Shown here: piece by piece, positions 33,721 to 42,458 of the stretch
How the letters are laid out: each line of letters starts with the position of its first letter
How positions within the stretch are numbered: position 1 is the first letter of the stretch
Source: JAEWWD01 sp964440115
Lineage (GTDB): Bacteria > Bacillota > Clostridia > Christensenellales > CAG-138
Length of the DNA stretch: 64,000 nucleotides
Reading direction: 5' to 3'
Assembly (NCBI GenBank): GCA_964440115.1
Contig: CAYTPV010000004.1
Location: 1 to 64,000 of the forward strand
Translations under genes and position numbers: made by a program
Notes under the pieces: generated by a model
The model's input: only the letters and a program-made list of their open reading frames with translations
Database searches by the model: none
Told to the model about the DNA's origin: nothing

Positions 33721-34761
33721 TTACCCTTCGAATCGCTCAATCGCTACGCGCATGATACCGCCGCAGACCATGCCTTCATCTTCTGCCGCGCTGCCGGTTA
33801 AATCGACTTTTTGAACGCAAGTCTTTCCTGTACGAATAACTTCATAAGACTGCTGCATGACGGCGCTTTCACTGCAGCCGCCGCCAATGCTGCCCAGCGT
33901 TCTTCCATCCGGGTATACCAACATTTTCGCGCCAGCGCCGCGCGGCACCGATCCCTTGGCTTCCACAATGGTGACGATGGCAAACGGTGTATCCTGCGCT
34001 GCGGCCAGCGTTTCCAATATTTCTCGGTCCAGCTCCGGCCAATTTTGCTTTTCAAGCGTTCGCTTGTAAAGAATCACTTCAGCCAAAATGGAAATTGCAA
34101 TTTCCTCAGGTGTAACGGCACCGATTTTCAGGCCGATGGGGGAGTGCACTTTTTCAATCTGGTCTTTTGTATACCCATCGTCCAAAAGCCCATCCAAAAC
34201 GATTCGAACGCGCCTTGAAGAACCGATCATGCCCGTGTACGCAACATCACGTTGGAGTATATCGCGCAGGCAGTCAGCGTCATGCCTGTGGCCGCGTGTA
34301 ATGACCACTACAAAGCTGTATCTGTCGGGTGCGACTGCTTTTAGCGTGTTTGCAAAGCTGTCGCAGATCACGTCCGCTGCCAACGGAAAACGCTCGCGGT
34401 TTGCAAACGCCATACGGTCATCCGCAACGATTACGCGAAACCCGCATTTCGCTGCAAAATCACACAGCGGCACGGCAATATGTCCGCCGCCGAGAATGAT
34501 GAGCCGGGGTTCGGGAATGAATGGCTCCGCAAATCGCAATCCTCCGTCTGCAAGGGTAACGCAGCGAATTTCACTAGCATTGAGCGCCGCGCGCGCCAGT
34601 GCGGCTTCAGAATCCGCAATATCTTCCGCCTGAATATCCCGCAGATTGGGTTCCTGAAACAATGTTTTTTGAGGTACTCCGCCATTGGGTAAAGTGGTGA
34701 CCAATGCAGCGCGGCTGCCCCCCGCGATGCTGTCCATGATATTTTTGTAGTTTTCGCGCAT
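33721..34761 (-). CDS. XdhC/CoxI-like protein with reversed domain order
   Basis: 346 residues. A Rossmann domain (LIILGGGHIAVP at 86-97, then VIVADDRMAFAN) resembles XdhC_C. It precedes a block typical of the XdhC/CoxI N-terminal domain (EAKGSVPRGAGAKMLV at about 268-283, DGRTLGSIGGGCSE at about 286-299, EGMVCGGIM near the end). In classical XdhC the order is the opposite. XdhC inserts sulfurated molybdenum cofactor into xanthine dehydrogenase-type enzymes; no such hydroxylase is in the window. The start at 34761 follows AAAGGA. The function is inferred from family only. Confidence 0.8.
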   Translation of the reverse strand: MRENYKNIMDSIAGGSRAALVTTLPNGGVPQKTLFQEPNLRDIQAEDIADSEAALARAALNASEIRCVTLADGGLRFAEPFIPEPRLIILGGGHIAVPLCDFAAKCGFRVIVADDRMAFANRERFPLAADVICDSFANTLKAVAPDRYSFVVVITRGHRHDADCLRDILQRDVAYTGMIGSSRRVRIVLDGLLDDGYTKDQIEKVHSPIGLKIGAVTPEEIAISILAEVILYKRTLEKQNWPELDREILETLAAAQDTPFAIVTIVEAKGSVPRGAGAKMLVYPDGRTLGSIGGGCSESAVMQQSYEVIRTGKTCVQKVDLTGSAAEDEGMVCGGIMRVAIERFEG

Positions 34762-34900
34762 GTATTCTGTCCTTTCACACGCCCACGGCAAACTGCCAAT
34801 CGCATACAAATACGGGGTTATGGTAGCATACGCGGCGCGCAGATGTCAATGAACGCACTTGAACAGACAGGCCGAATTCCAATGTACATGAGGTTTGGAA

Positions 34901-34919
34901 CGTGACAAATGTCCGGTCA
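34901..34919. promoter_or_regulatory. Operator-like repeat, copy 1
   Basis: CGTGACAAATGTCCGGTCA. The same 19-mer, with one change, recurs at 35086-35104, 185 bp away. Both lie in the 403-base AT-rich stretch without a gene (34762-35164) in front of the SorC-type regulator. The core GACAAATGTC has dyad character. Confidence 0.55.
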
Positions 34920-35085
34920 TAAACCTAGGTTTTTCTTATATATTATAAAGCCCCAAAACTCCCGAAAAATTTCAAAACAACCTAATATACGATAATAATT
35001 ACCAATACCCCGCCGCGATAATGTGCTTGACATCGCATGAATACATGATTATGATAATAGCACAAGCAAGACATTTATATTTGAC

Positions 35086-35104
35086 CGTGACAAATGTCCG
35101 ATCA
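35086..35104. promoter_or_regulatory. Operator-like repeat, copy 2
   Basis: CGTGACAAATGTCCGATCA, embedded in a larger imperfect palindrome with outer arms TTTGACCG and CGATCAAA (35080-35106). It lies 60 bp before the SorC-type gene. The pair of sites 185 bp apart suits a tetrameric SorC-family repressor forming a loop. Confidence 0.6.
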
Positions 35105-35164
35105 AAACAGGATTCGACACATTCGCTCCCAAATAGAAGCAGCAATACGAAATGAGGAAATGCC

Positions 35165-36097
35165 ATGGTGATGGACAGGCGAACGTACATCCGCATAGCG
35201 CATTGGTATTATGAGTTGGGCCTGACGCAGGAGGAAATAGGCAAACGTCTGCAGATTCCCCGCCAAAGGGTCAACAAAATAGTCAACACGCTCGTGGAAG
35301 ACGGCATCGTCACCATCAAAATCAACGGGCTGGACCAGGATAACGTACGGCTGGAAAGCGCCATTGAGGAACGCTTTGGAATTCGACAGGCAATCGTAGC
35401 GGATTATGACCACAGCGAATCGCCTCTGCTGCATGTACTTGGCAGTAAAGCCGCAGAGTTTCTGGATGAATTTATCAAAGATCGAAACATCATTGGTATA
35501 TCTTGGGGTTCAACCGTAGGAGAAACCGTGAGTTCCATGCGTTCAGTACCCAAGCCGGGCTGTCATGTCGTGCAGCTAGTAGGCGGCATGAATACAAACG
35601 GGCGTATGAACAAGCCCGATGAAATTACAAGAATGCTGGCGGGAAAACTCAATTGCACCTATCAGAATTTGTACGCGCCGGCTACATTCAATAACGATCT
35701 GACGAAAGCCATGATTGTTAAGGAAGAAAGCGTCCATAGCGTATTGGAAAATATGCGGCGATGTGATATCGCGGTGGTAGGTATCGGCGAACTGAGCGAC
35801 GAATCCACTACCGTGCAAAACGGGTATATTACGCAAAACCAGTTCACCGCATTGCGGCAGGGCGGTTTTGTGGGAGATTTCTGCTTCAACCATTTTGATA
35901 TCAACGGCAATTTCGAAGACGGCGAGTTCAGCAGCCTTACGCTGGGGATCCGTCACGAAACGCTCAAATCCATACCGCATGTCGTAGCCGTGGCGGGCGG
36001 ATTGCATAAGCGAAATGCCATTGTCGGCGCTTTGCATACTGGCTGTATTGATATTCTCATTACAGACAGCCTCACCGCGCGCAGTATGCTGGCGTAA
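35165..36097 (+). CDS. SorC/LsrR-family transcriptional regulator 1
   Basis: 310 residues. The N-terminal helix-turn-helix (about 10-60) contains YYELGLTQEEIGKRLQIPRQRVNKI. The rest is a sugar-phosphate-binding domain with IIGISWGSTVGETV, VVQLVGGMN, CDIAVVGIGEL and the closing VVAVAGGLHKRNAIVGALHTGCIDILITD, all typical of SorC/DeoR-like regulators such as LsrR and CggR. The effector is usually a phosphorylated sugar. GAGG precedes the ATG. It lies just upstream of the Liv-type transporter operon and downstream of two operator-like repeats, so it probably controls itself and the transporter and catabolic genes. Confidence 0.88.
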   Translation: MVMDRRTYIRIAHWYYELGLTQEEIGKRLQIPRQRVNKIVNTLVEDGIVTIKINGLDQDNVRLESAIEERFGIRQAIVADYDHSESPLLHVLGSKAAEFLDEFIKDRNIIGISWGSTVGETVSSMRSVPKPGCHVVQLVGGMNTNGRMNKPDEITRMLAGKLNCTYQNLYAPATFNNDLTKAMIVKEESVHSVLENMRRCDIAVVGIGELSDESTTVQNGYITQNQFTALRQGGFVGDFCFNHFDINGNFEDGEFSSLTLGIRHETLKSIPHVVAVAGGLHKRNAIVGALHTGCIDILITDSLTARSMLA

Positions 36098-36237
36098 CTT
36101 TTTCACTGAGCGTGAAACACACGCTCTCACAACGTCGTTTCTAACCGCGCGTTTCATTGGAGCGCACTCTGCCAACGGTGGTGGTCGGCGTCTATGGAAT
36201 GAACGGATTTAGGAATAAAATACGGGAGGAAAAAAAC

Positions 36238-37461
36238 ATGTCCAAAAAAATCGTTGCCATGCTCTTAGCCCTCTTGATGGCAGCTGCTCTGGCAGGATGC
36301 GCCGCACCGGCACAGCCTGCAGCAACCGAGGCGCCCGCCGCTGAAGCGACCGCCGCACCCGCCGCTACCGCTGAACCCACCGCCGCTGCTGAGCCCATCA
36401 AAATCGGCTACGTCAGCGCTCTCTCCGGTGACACCGCCCTTTGGGGACAGGCTGGCCTGAACGGCATGCTGCTGACCGCTGAAAAGCTCAACGCTGCCGG
36501 CGGTATCCTTGGCAGGCCGGTTGAGATCGTTGGTCTGGACGGCAAAGGCGACGCCGCCGACTCCGTCAGCGCTTACAAGAAGCTGGTCGAGGAAGAAAAA
36601 GTCGTTGCCGTCGTCGGCACCAACTTCTCCAGCTGCAACATCCCCATCGCTGCTGTTTCCGATGAACTGAAGGTTCCCGTCATCGCCACCGCCGCCTCTA
36701 ACGAGCTGGTTACCGTGGACGAAAGCGGCAAACTGCATCCCTATTCCTTCCGCCTCTGCTTCATCGACTCCTATCAGGGCACCGTGGCCGGCAACTATGC
36801 CGCCAAGAAGCTCGGCCTCTTAAAGGGCGCGATCATCACCGACATCACCGATGCATACTCCACTGGCGTTGGCTCCTACATCACCAAGGCGTTTGAAGCT
36901 GCCGGCGGCACCATGGTTGCCTCTGAAGAAGCTCAGAACGGTGATAACGATTTCCGCGCGCAGCTCACCAAGATCGCAAAGGCACAGCCTGACGTTCTGT
37001 TCATTCCCTGGATCTATCAGAACGTCGCTCTGATCGCCAAGCAGGCTCGCGAACTGGGCATCAACTGCGTCATGCTCGGTACGGACGGCTGGGATTCCGC
37101 TGAACTCGCCGGTCTCGCTGGCGGAGCGCTCGAAGGCAGCTCCTACATCTCCCGTATCGGCTTCAACACCCCGGAAGCTAAGGCCTACGGCGAAGAGTAC
37201 ACCAAGAAGTACAACATCGGCCTCGAAGCTGAGTGCCTGTTCGGCAACGACGGTCTCATGTGGCTCAAGGACGCCATCGAACGCGCTGGCTCCGCTGAAC
37301 CCACCGCGATCCGCGATGCTCTCGAGAACACTGATACCTTCACGGGCCTGCTGGGCACCATGAAGATGGATCCCGCTACCCATAACCCGGGCAGGGATTG
37401 CGCTATCTTCACCTGCAAAGACGGCGTGTTCAATTTCGTCGAAGTTTATTCCGGCGAATAA
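36238..37461 (+). CDS. Liv-type ABC transporter substrate-binding lipoprotein
   Basis: 407 residues. A lipoprotein signal (LALLMAAALAGC, lipidated Cys21) is followed by a low-complexity Ala/Thr/Glu/Pro linker (about 22-55) and a type I periplasmic-binding domain of the LivK group (IKIGYVSALSGDTALWGQ, AVVGTNFSSCNIPIAAV). The family binds branched-chain amino acids, amides, urea or other small polar molecules; here the neighbours suggest a polyol or sugar derivative. GGAGG lies before the ATG at 36238. Codons are strongly biased to C-ending forms, as in highly expressed genes. A GC-rich hairpin after the gene should keep its transcript more abundant than the permease part. Confidence 0.9.
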   Translation: MSKKIVAMLLALLMAAALAGCAAPAQPAATEAPAAEATAAPAATAEPTAAAEPIKIGYVSALSGDTALWGQAGLNGMLLTAEKLNAAGGILGRPVEIVGLDGKGDAADSVSAYKKLVEEEKVVAVVGTNFSSCNIPIAAVSDELKVPVIATAASNELVTVDESGKLHPYSFRLCFIDSYQGTVAGNYAAKKLGLLKGAIITDITDAYSTGVGSYITKAFEAAGGTMVASEEAQNGDNDFRAQLTKIAKAQPDVLFIPWIYQNVALIAKQARELGINCVMLGTDGWDSAELAGLAGGALEGSSYISRIGFNTPEAKAYGEEYTKKYNIGLEAECLFGNDGLMWLKDAIERAGSAEPTAIRDALENTDTFTGLLGTMKMDPATHNPGRDCAIFTCKDGVFNFVEVYSGE

Positions 37462-37476
37462 CCAAAACAACGGATT

Positions 37477-37505
37477 GGGGGAGGGGAAATCCCCTCCCCC
37501 TTAAT
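37477..37505 (+). terminator. Intra-operon GC hairpin after the binding-protein gene
   Basis: GGGGGAGGGG (37477-37486) pairs with CCCCTCCCCC (37491-37500) around AAAT, followed only by TTAATTG. It is a strong stem with a weak U tract: probably partial termination or 3'-end protection. Confidence 0.75.
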
Positions 37506-37618
37506 TGTGACTTGTAGATCAAAACCAGGCAATGGCGTAAATCGCTGCTGCCGCGGGAAACTTATAAGACCTGACAATTTTGTTCCACAGGCGCAAAACA
37601 GAGAATGAGGTGTAATGC

Positions 37619-38491
37619 ATGTTCCTCCAACAGTTGATTACGGGCATCTCGATCGGCGGTGTGTACGCACTCATCGCTACGGGCTATTCCCTGGTATACA
37701 GCCTGCTGGACTTTTCCAACTGGGCGCACGGCGAAGTCGCCATGCTCGGCGCTTATGTCGCGTTCATGGGTGTTTCCGCCATGAAGCTGCCTTTTCTTGC
37801 GTCGGCTGTACTGGGTATACTGGGCGCGGCGCTGATCAGCTTCCTTAATGAACGCGTCGCGTACAGACGCATTCGAAACAACAAATCCCCCAATATGTTT
37901 TTGATGATCGCCGCCATGGGTCTTTCGACAACGTATCAGAACGCAGCGACGCTGATATTCGGCGCGAAATTTAAGATGTATCCTGCGGTATTGCCGGTTT
38001 CTTCCGTGCAGATCGGCCAGTTTTACATCGGCGTTCTGGATCTCGTGAGCCTCATCATCACAGCGGTCATGCTGATCATTCTGATTGTCATTATTGAAAA
38101 AACACAATTTGGACTGAATGTTCGCGCCATTGCTTGCAACAGCCAGACGGCCGGCCTGCTGGGCGTCAAGGTGGATAAGAGCATTGCGATGGTGTTTTTA
38201 CTCGCGGGCGGTCTTGCCGGTGCGGCCGGTATACTGCTCGGACTGAAATACAACGTATATCCCACAATGGGCAACGTCGGCTTAAAAGCGTTTATCGCTT
38301 CGGTATTGGGTGGCTTAGGCAGCGTGCCCGGCGCCATAGCGGGCGCGATACTGCTTGGTGTAATAGAAACGTTTGCGTCGGGGTATTTAAGCTCCGGGCT
38401 GAGGGACCTGATTTCCTTTACTTTGCTCATTGTCCTGTTGCTGGTCAGGCCGAGCGGCCTGATGGGCGTAGACGTGCAGGAAAAGGCCTGA
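37619..38491 (+). CDS. Liv-type ABC transporter permease (LivH-like)
   Basis: 290 residues with about eight membrane helices. The start FLQQLITGISIGGVYALIATG and the segments DFSNWAHGEVAMLGAYVA and SVLGGLGSVPGAIAGAILLG are hallmarks of LivH. It pairs with the LivM-like permease 21 bp downstream to form the channel. GAGGTG lies before the ATG. Confidence 0.93.
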   Translation: MFLQQLITGISIGGVYALIATGYSLVYSLLDFSNWAHGEVAMLGAYVAFMGVSAMKLPFLASAVLGILGAALISFLNERVAYRRIRNNKSPNMFLMIAAMGLSTTYQNAATLIFGAKFKMYPAVLPVSSVQIGQFYIGVLDLVSLIITAVMLIILIVIIEKTQFGLNVRAIACNSQTAGLLGVKVDKSIAMVFLLAGGLAGAAGILLGLKYNVYPTMGNVGLKAFIASVLGGLGSVPGAIAGAILLGVIETFASGYLSSGLRDLISFTLLIVLLLVRPSGLMGVDVQEKA

Positions 38492-38512
38492 TAGAAAGTA
38501 GGTGAGTACCAC

Positions 38513-39412
38513 GTGTTAAATTCATTCCAGCAAGGCGTCATCATATTGGTCTGTATCAACGTCATCGCAGTGTTGGGCATGTCCGTGCTGACCGGCTTCA
38601 CCCGGCTGTTTTCCTTCGGAAACGCTGGCTTTATGTCAATAGGCGCGTATACCTCGGCCATACTCAGCGTGAAGCTGCATGTGCCCTTTGCTATAGCTGT
38701 GCTGTGCGGCGCAATTATGGCGGGCTTTATCAGCTATTTACTGGGTTCTTTGACCATACGTCTCAAGGGTGACTATTTCCTTATTACCTGTTTGGGCTTC
38801 GGCGAAAGCATCCGCGTATTGTTTAATTACATTCAGCCTATCACAGGCGGCGCGAAGGGCTTTTCCAGTATACCGTCAAAGACAACGGCGCTCATCGCAT
38901 TCGTATGTGCTGTTGCCGCATTTGTCATCGCGTGGATGTTTATCCACTCCAAGTACGGACGCAATCTCATGGCCATCCGTGAGAACGAGATGGCTGCCGA
39001 AGCAGTGGGCATCAACGTGTTCAAGTATAAGCGCATGGCGTTTCTGTTCAGCGCAGTGTTTGCAGGTTGGGCAGGCGGTCTTTACGCACACTACCTGACA
39101 TTCATCAACCCCGCCATGTTCAATCTTGCGAAATCCTGCGAACTGATCACCACCACCGTTATCGGCGGCCTTGGTTCGCTGACCGGCTCGGTGCTCGGTA
39201 CTTTGATGGTAACGTTGCTGCCGGAACTTTTCCGCAGTCTGTCGGAATACCGCATGCTCGTATACGGCATCGCTGTGGTGCTGGTCATACTGCTTAAGCC
39301 GGATGGACTGTATGGCTACAAAGAGTTCTCGATCAAGCGCATCATTGCGTATTTCAGGAATTTGCCTGCCAAGCATAGCGCAAAGCGCGGCGGTAAGGAG
39401 GAACGCGTATGA
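38513..39412 (+). CDS. Liv-type ABC transporter permease (LivM-like), GTG start
   Basis: 299 residues, multi-spanning. ILVCINVIAVLGMSVLTGFTR with LFSFGNAGFMSIGAYTSAI and the later VIGGLGSLTGSVLG are LivM features. The GTG at 38513 follows AGGTGA. Its stop overlaps the next ATG by 4 bp (ATGA), so translation is coupled with the ATPase gene. Confidence 0.92.
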   Translation: MLNSFQQGVIILVCINVIAVLGMSVLTGFTRLFSFGNAGFMSIGAYTSAILSVKLHVPFAIAVLCGAIMAGFISYLLGSLTIRLKGDYFLITCLGFGESIRVLFNYIQPITGGAKGFSSIPSKTTALIAFVCAVAAFVIAWMFIHSKYGRNLMAIRENEMAAEAVGINVFKYKRMAFLFSAVFAGWAGGLYAHYLTFINPAMFNLAKSCELITTTVIGGLGSLTGSVLGTLMVTLLPELFRSLSEYRMLVYGIAVVLVILLKPDGLYGYKEFSIKRIIAYFRNLPAKHSAKRGGKEERV

Positions 39413-40176
39413 ACCCAGTGCTTGAAATGCGCCATGTCGAAAAGCACTTCGGCGGAGTTCGCGCAATAGATGATTTCAGCGTCGTGCTGTCCGAGGGTGC
39501 TATTCACGGACTTATCGGACCCAACGGCGCGGGAAAAACGACGATATTCAATACCATTACCGGTATCTATAAACCCAGCGCCGGCAGCATTCACTTTTTT
39601 GACAAGGATATTACCACTGTAAGCCCGTACGAAGCGGCCCAGATGGGAATTGGACGCACGTTTCAGAATATCCGCCTGTTCGGTAATATGAGCGTGCTGC
39701 AGAACGTCATCATGGCCAGCTCCATGGACGCGACGTATAAACTTCCTTCCGCGCTGCTTAGGCTAAAAAGCTATCGATCTGCGGAAAAGAAAATCTGCGA
39801 TAAAGCGATGGATCTTCTTACTGTGGTCGGACTTGACAGCCGCGCGGATGAGCGCGCGAACTGTCTGCCTTATGGACATCAGCGCAAGCTGGAAATCGCG
39901 CGCGCCATGGCTCTAAACCCCAAGCTGCTGCTGCTGGATGAACCTGCGGCAGGCATGAACGCCGACGAATCGTTGGATCTGGTGGAGTTTGTACGTCAGA
40001 TCAAAGAGCGCTTCCATATCACCGTGCTCATGATCGAGCACCATATGGATGTCGTCACCAGCCTGTGTGATTCGGTAACCGTGCTCAATTTCGGCAAGAC
40101 CATCGCCGAAGGCACACCCGCCGAAATTCGCACCAACCGTGCCGTCATAGACGCATACCTGGGGGTGGAAGAATGA
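39409..40176 (+). CDS. Liv-type ABC transporter ATPase (LivG-like)
   Basis: 255 residues. Walker A is GPNGAGKTT, the signature region is LPYGHQRKLEIARAMA (LivG proteins often have YGxQR in place of LSGGQ), Walker B is LLLLDEPAAGMN, and the switch His is in EHHMDVV. Overlaps the preceding permease and the following ATPase by 4 bp each. Confidence 0.95.
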   Translation: MNPVLEMRHVEKHFGGVRAIDDFSVVLSEGAIHGLIGPNGAGKTTIFNTITGIYKPSAGSIHFFDKDITTVSPYEAAQMGIGRTFQNIRLFGNMSVLQNVIMASSMDATYKLPSALLRLKSYRSAEKKICDKAMDLLTVVGLDSRADERANCLPYGHQRKLEIARAMALNPKLLLLDEPAAGMNADESLDLVEFVRQIKERFHITVLMIEHHMDVVTSLCDSVTVLNFGKTIAEGTPAEIRTNRAVIDAYLGVEE

Positions 40177-40877
40177 TACTCAAAGTAGATAACCTCAAAG
40201 CGGCATACGGCGGCATTGAAGCGCTCAAGGATGTTTCCCTTGAGGTGAATGAAGGGGAAATCGTGGCGGTGCTTGGTGCGAACGGCGCGGGAAAATCCAC
40301 GCTGCTTAAGTGCATCTCCTCTGTTATGAAACCTACGGCCGGTACTATACAGTTCATGGATAAGCCCATTCCTACAAAACCTTACGACGTAGTGGAATCG
40401 GGCCTTGTGCATGTGCCGGAAGGACGACAGATATTCTCCAAGCTGACGGTGCTCGAAAACCTGCGCGTGGGCTGCGGTCTTCGCAAGGACACCGCAGAAA
40501 TCAAGAAGGATTACGAGCGCGTGTTCACCATGTTCCCTCGTCTGAAAGAGCGCGTATCCCAATACGGCGGCCTGCTTTCGGGCGGCGAACAGCAGATGCT
40601 GGCGGTTGCCCGCGGCATCATGGCGCGTCCTAAGCTGATGATGCTCGACGAGCCTTCTCTGGGTCTTGCGCCCATTATCGTGTCGCAGATATTTGATATC
40701 GTCCGCGAAATCAACAAGCAGGGCACTTCCATTATCCTGGTGGAACAGAACGCTAATAAGGCGCTGGAAATCTGCGACCGCGCGTATATACTTGCGGTAG
40801 GATACCTGAAACTGTCCGGCACGAGAGAAGAAATACTAAGGGACGATACCCTGAGCAAGGCGTATCTGGGAGCGTAA
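40173..40877 (+). CDS. Liv-type ABC transporter ATPase (LivF-like)
   Basis: 234 residues. Walker A is GANGAGKST, the signature is LSGGEQQMLAVARGIM, Walker B is LMMLDEPSLGL, and the switch region is VEQNANKALE, all LivF-like. It completes a five-gene LivKHMGF-type importer. The sugar kinase gene follows 52 bp on. Confidence 0.95.
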   Translation: MILKVDNLKAAYGGIEALKDVSLEVNEGEIVAVLGANGAGKSTLLKCISSVMKPTAGTIQFMDKPIPTKPYDVVESGLVHVPEGRQIFSKLTVLENLRVGCGLRKDTAEIKKDYERVFTMFPRLKERVSQYGGLLSGGEQQMLAVARGIMARPKLMMLDEPSLGLAPIIVSQIFDIVREINKQGTSIILVEQNANKALEICDRAYILAVGYLKLSGTREEILRDDTLSKAYLGA

Positions 40878-40929
40878 CGCTTTCAGCGTTCGAAAAAGTG
40901 GAAGTATCCAGAGTTAAAAGGGAGGACGC

Positions 40930-42393
40930 ATGTCCGTCTATCTGGGCATAGATGCCGGCACCACGCGGCTCAAAGCGGCGCTGGTGGATGAGAACTCAAA
41001 TATCATAGCCATGGCAGACCGCAACGTTGAGGTTTTGCTGCCGTTCGAGGGTGCATGTGAAATGGACATGGAAGCGCTTTGGCAGCATCTGTGTTCGGTT
41101 ACGCAGGAACTCAAGACCAAAGCCCCCGCGCAGTGGAGTGAAATACAGGGTGTGGGGATCTGTGCGCAGGGCGACGGTATGTGGCCGATCGATGCGCAAG
41201 GCTGCCCTGTGGGGCACGCTATGCTGTGGAACGACACCCGCACCAGAGGGCTGGGCATCGAACGGGACGCGCAACTGAGCGAGTTTCTGGTATCAAAGAA
41301 GTCAACTGCTTTGTTTGCGGGCGCATTCCCTGTGCTGCTCAAATGGCTGAAACTTAACGACGCGTCCAAGTATTCGCGCATTGCGCATGTGCTGCACTGC
41401 AAGGATTGGCTCAACTACAGGCTGACCGGCGTTATCGCCTCGGATTATTCGGATCAATCCACCGCTTCCATCGACATATTCACCAAGGAGTATGTATCGG
41501 AGCTGTTCGATAAGCTGGACATTCCGGAGATGAAGCAGGCGCTCCCGCCGCTCTACCCAAGCACGCATGTGCTGGGCGGTGTGACTGTGCAGGCGGAGCA
41601 ATCCTGCGGCATACCGGCTGGCGTGCCCGTGGCGATGGGATGCATCGATGTTGCCGCCGTCGCACTGGGTGCAGGCGTAGACCGGCTTGGAGACGGATGC
41701 TGCATATTGGGCACCACGCTGTGCTGCGAATTGCTTCTCGACGCTTCCCAGGTGGACGTTACGGATACCAACGGCAGCGCACTTTGCAGCGTACTGCCCG
41801 AGAAATACAACCGCGTGATGGCAGCACTGAGCGGTTCTGCCTCGCTCGATTGGGTAAGAGAACTGCTGTGTCCCCAAATGGGGTTTGCTGAACTGGATGC
41901 GGCGCTTAGGCAGGTGCCGGCTGGTAGCAACGGCATATTGTTTCACCCGTATCTGTACGGAGAGCGCGCACCGTTTCGCGAGCCGCATGCCTGCGGCGGG
42001 TTTTACGGCCTCACGGCGGGGCACTCGCGCATGGAACTCGTGCGCGCAGCCTACGAAGGGCAGGCGCTCGCACTGATGGATTGCTTTTACAGCCTGCCCC
42101 AAACGGACGGCGTGCTGTATCTTTGCGGCGGCGGCGCACAAAGCGACTTCCTGTGTTCTCTCGTAGCGAGCGCTCTCAACAAGACTGTGCTTCGTCCCCC
42201 TTATCAGGAGCTGGGCATACGCGGGATTGGCATTGTAACGCGTATGGCGCTCGGAGGTTCAGCGGGAGAAAGCGCTGCACAGGGCTGTAAGGCGTTTTCG
42301 CCGGATGAAGAGACACATGTGGTATTCGAGAGACTCTATAAAATGTTTGTGGAACTGCGCAAGGATATGACGCCGTATTGGCGGGCGCGCTAG
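40930..42393 (+). CDS. FGGY-family carbohydrate kinase
   Basis: 487 residues. The N-terminal phosphate loop is GIDAGTTRLKAALV; the catalytic base is Asp240 in GCIDVAAVALGAG; the ATP-domain blocks are GTTLCCELL and LCGGGAQSDFLCSLVASAL. FGGY kinases phosphorylate polyols and ketoses (xylulose, erythritol, glycerol, L-ribulose) and, in LsrK, AI-2. The sequence resembles the xylulose/erythritol kinase branch more than LsrK; the substrate is unknown. GGGAGG precedes the ATG. It directly follows the importer, so it probably traps the imported molecule. Confidence 0.9.
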   Translation: MSVYLGIDAGTTRLKAALVDENSNIIAMADRNVEVLLPFEGACEMDMEALWQHLCSVTQELKTKAPAQWSEIQGVGICAQGDGMWPIDAQGCPVGHAMLWNDTRTRGLGIERDAQLSEFLVSKKSTALFAGAFPVLLKWLKLNDASKYSRIAHVLHCKDWLNYRLTGVIASDYSDQSTASIDIFTKEYVSELFDKLDIPEMKQALPPLYPSTHVLGGVTVQAEQSCGIPAGVPVAMGCIDVAAVALGAGVDRLGDGCCILGTTLCCELLLDASQVDVTDTNGSALCSVLPEKYNRVMAALSGSASLDWVRELLCPQMGFAELDAALRQVPAGSNGILFHPYLYGERAPFREPHACGGFYGLTAGHSRMELVRAAYEGQALALMDCFYSLPQTDGVLYLCGGGAQSDFLCSLVASALNKTVLRPPYQELGIRGIGIVTRMALGGSAGESAAQGCKAFSPDEETHVVFERLYKMFVELRKDMTPYWRAR

Positions 42394-42458
42394 AAAAGAA
42401 ACACCGCATGGCAGTACCGTGCGTGAGATATTGAATTTCGTAGCTAAGGAGAAGTACT

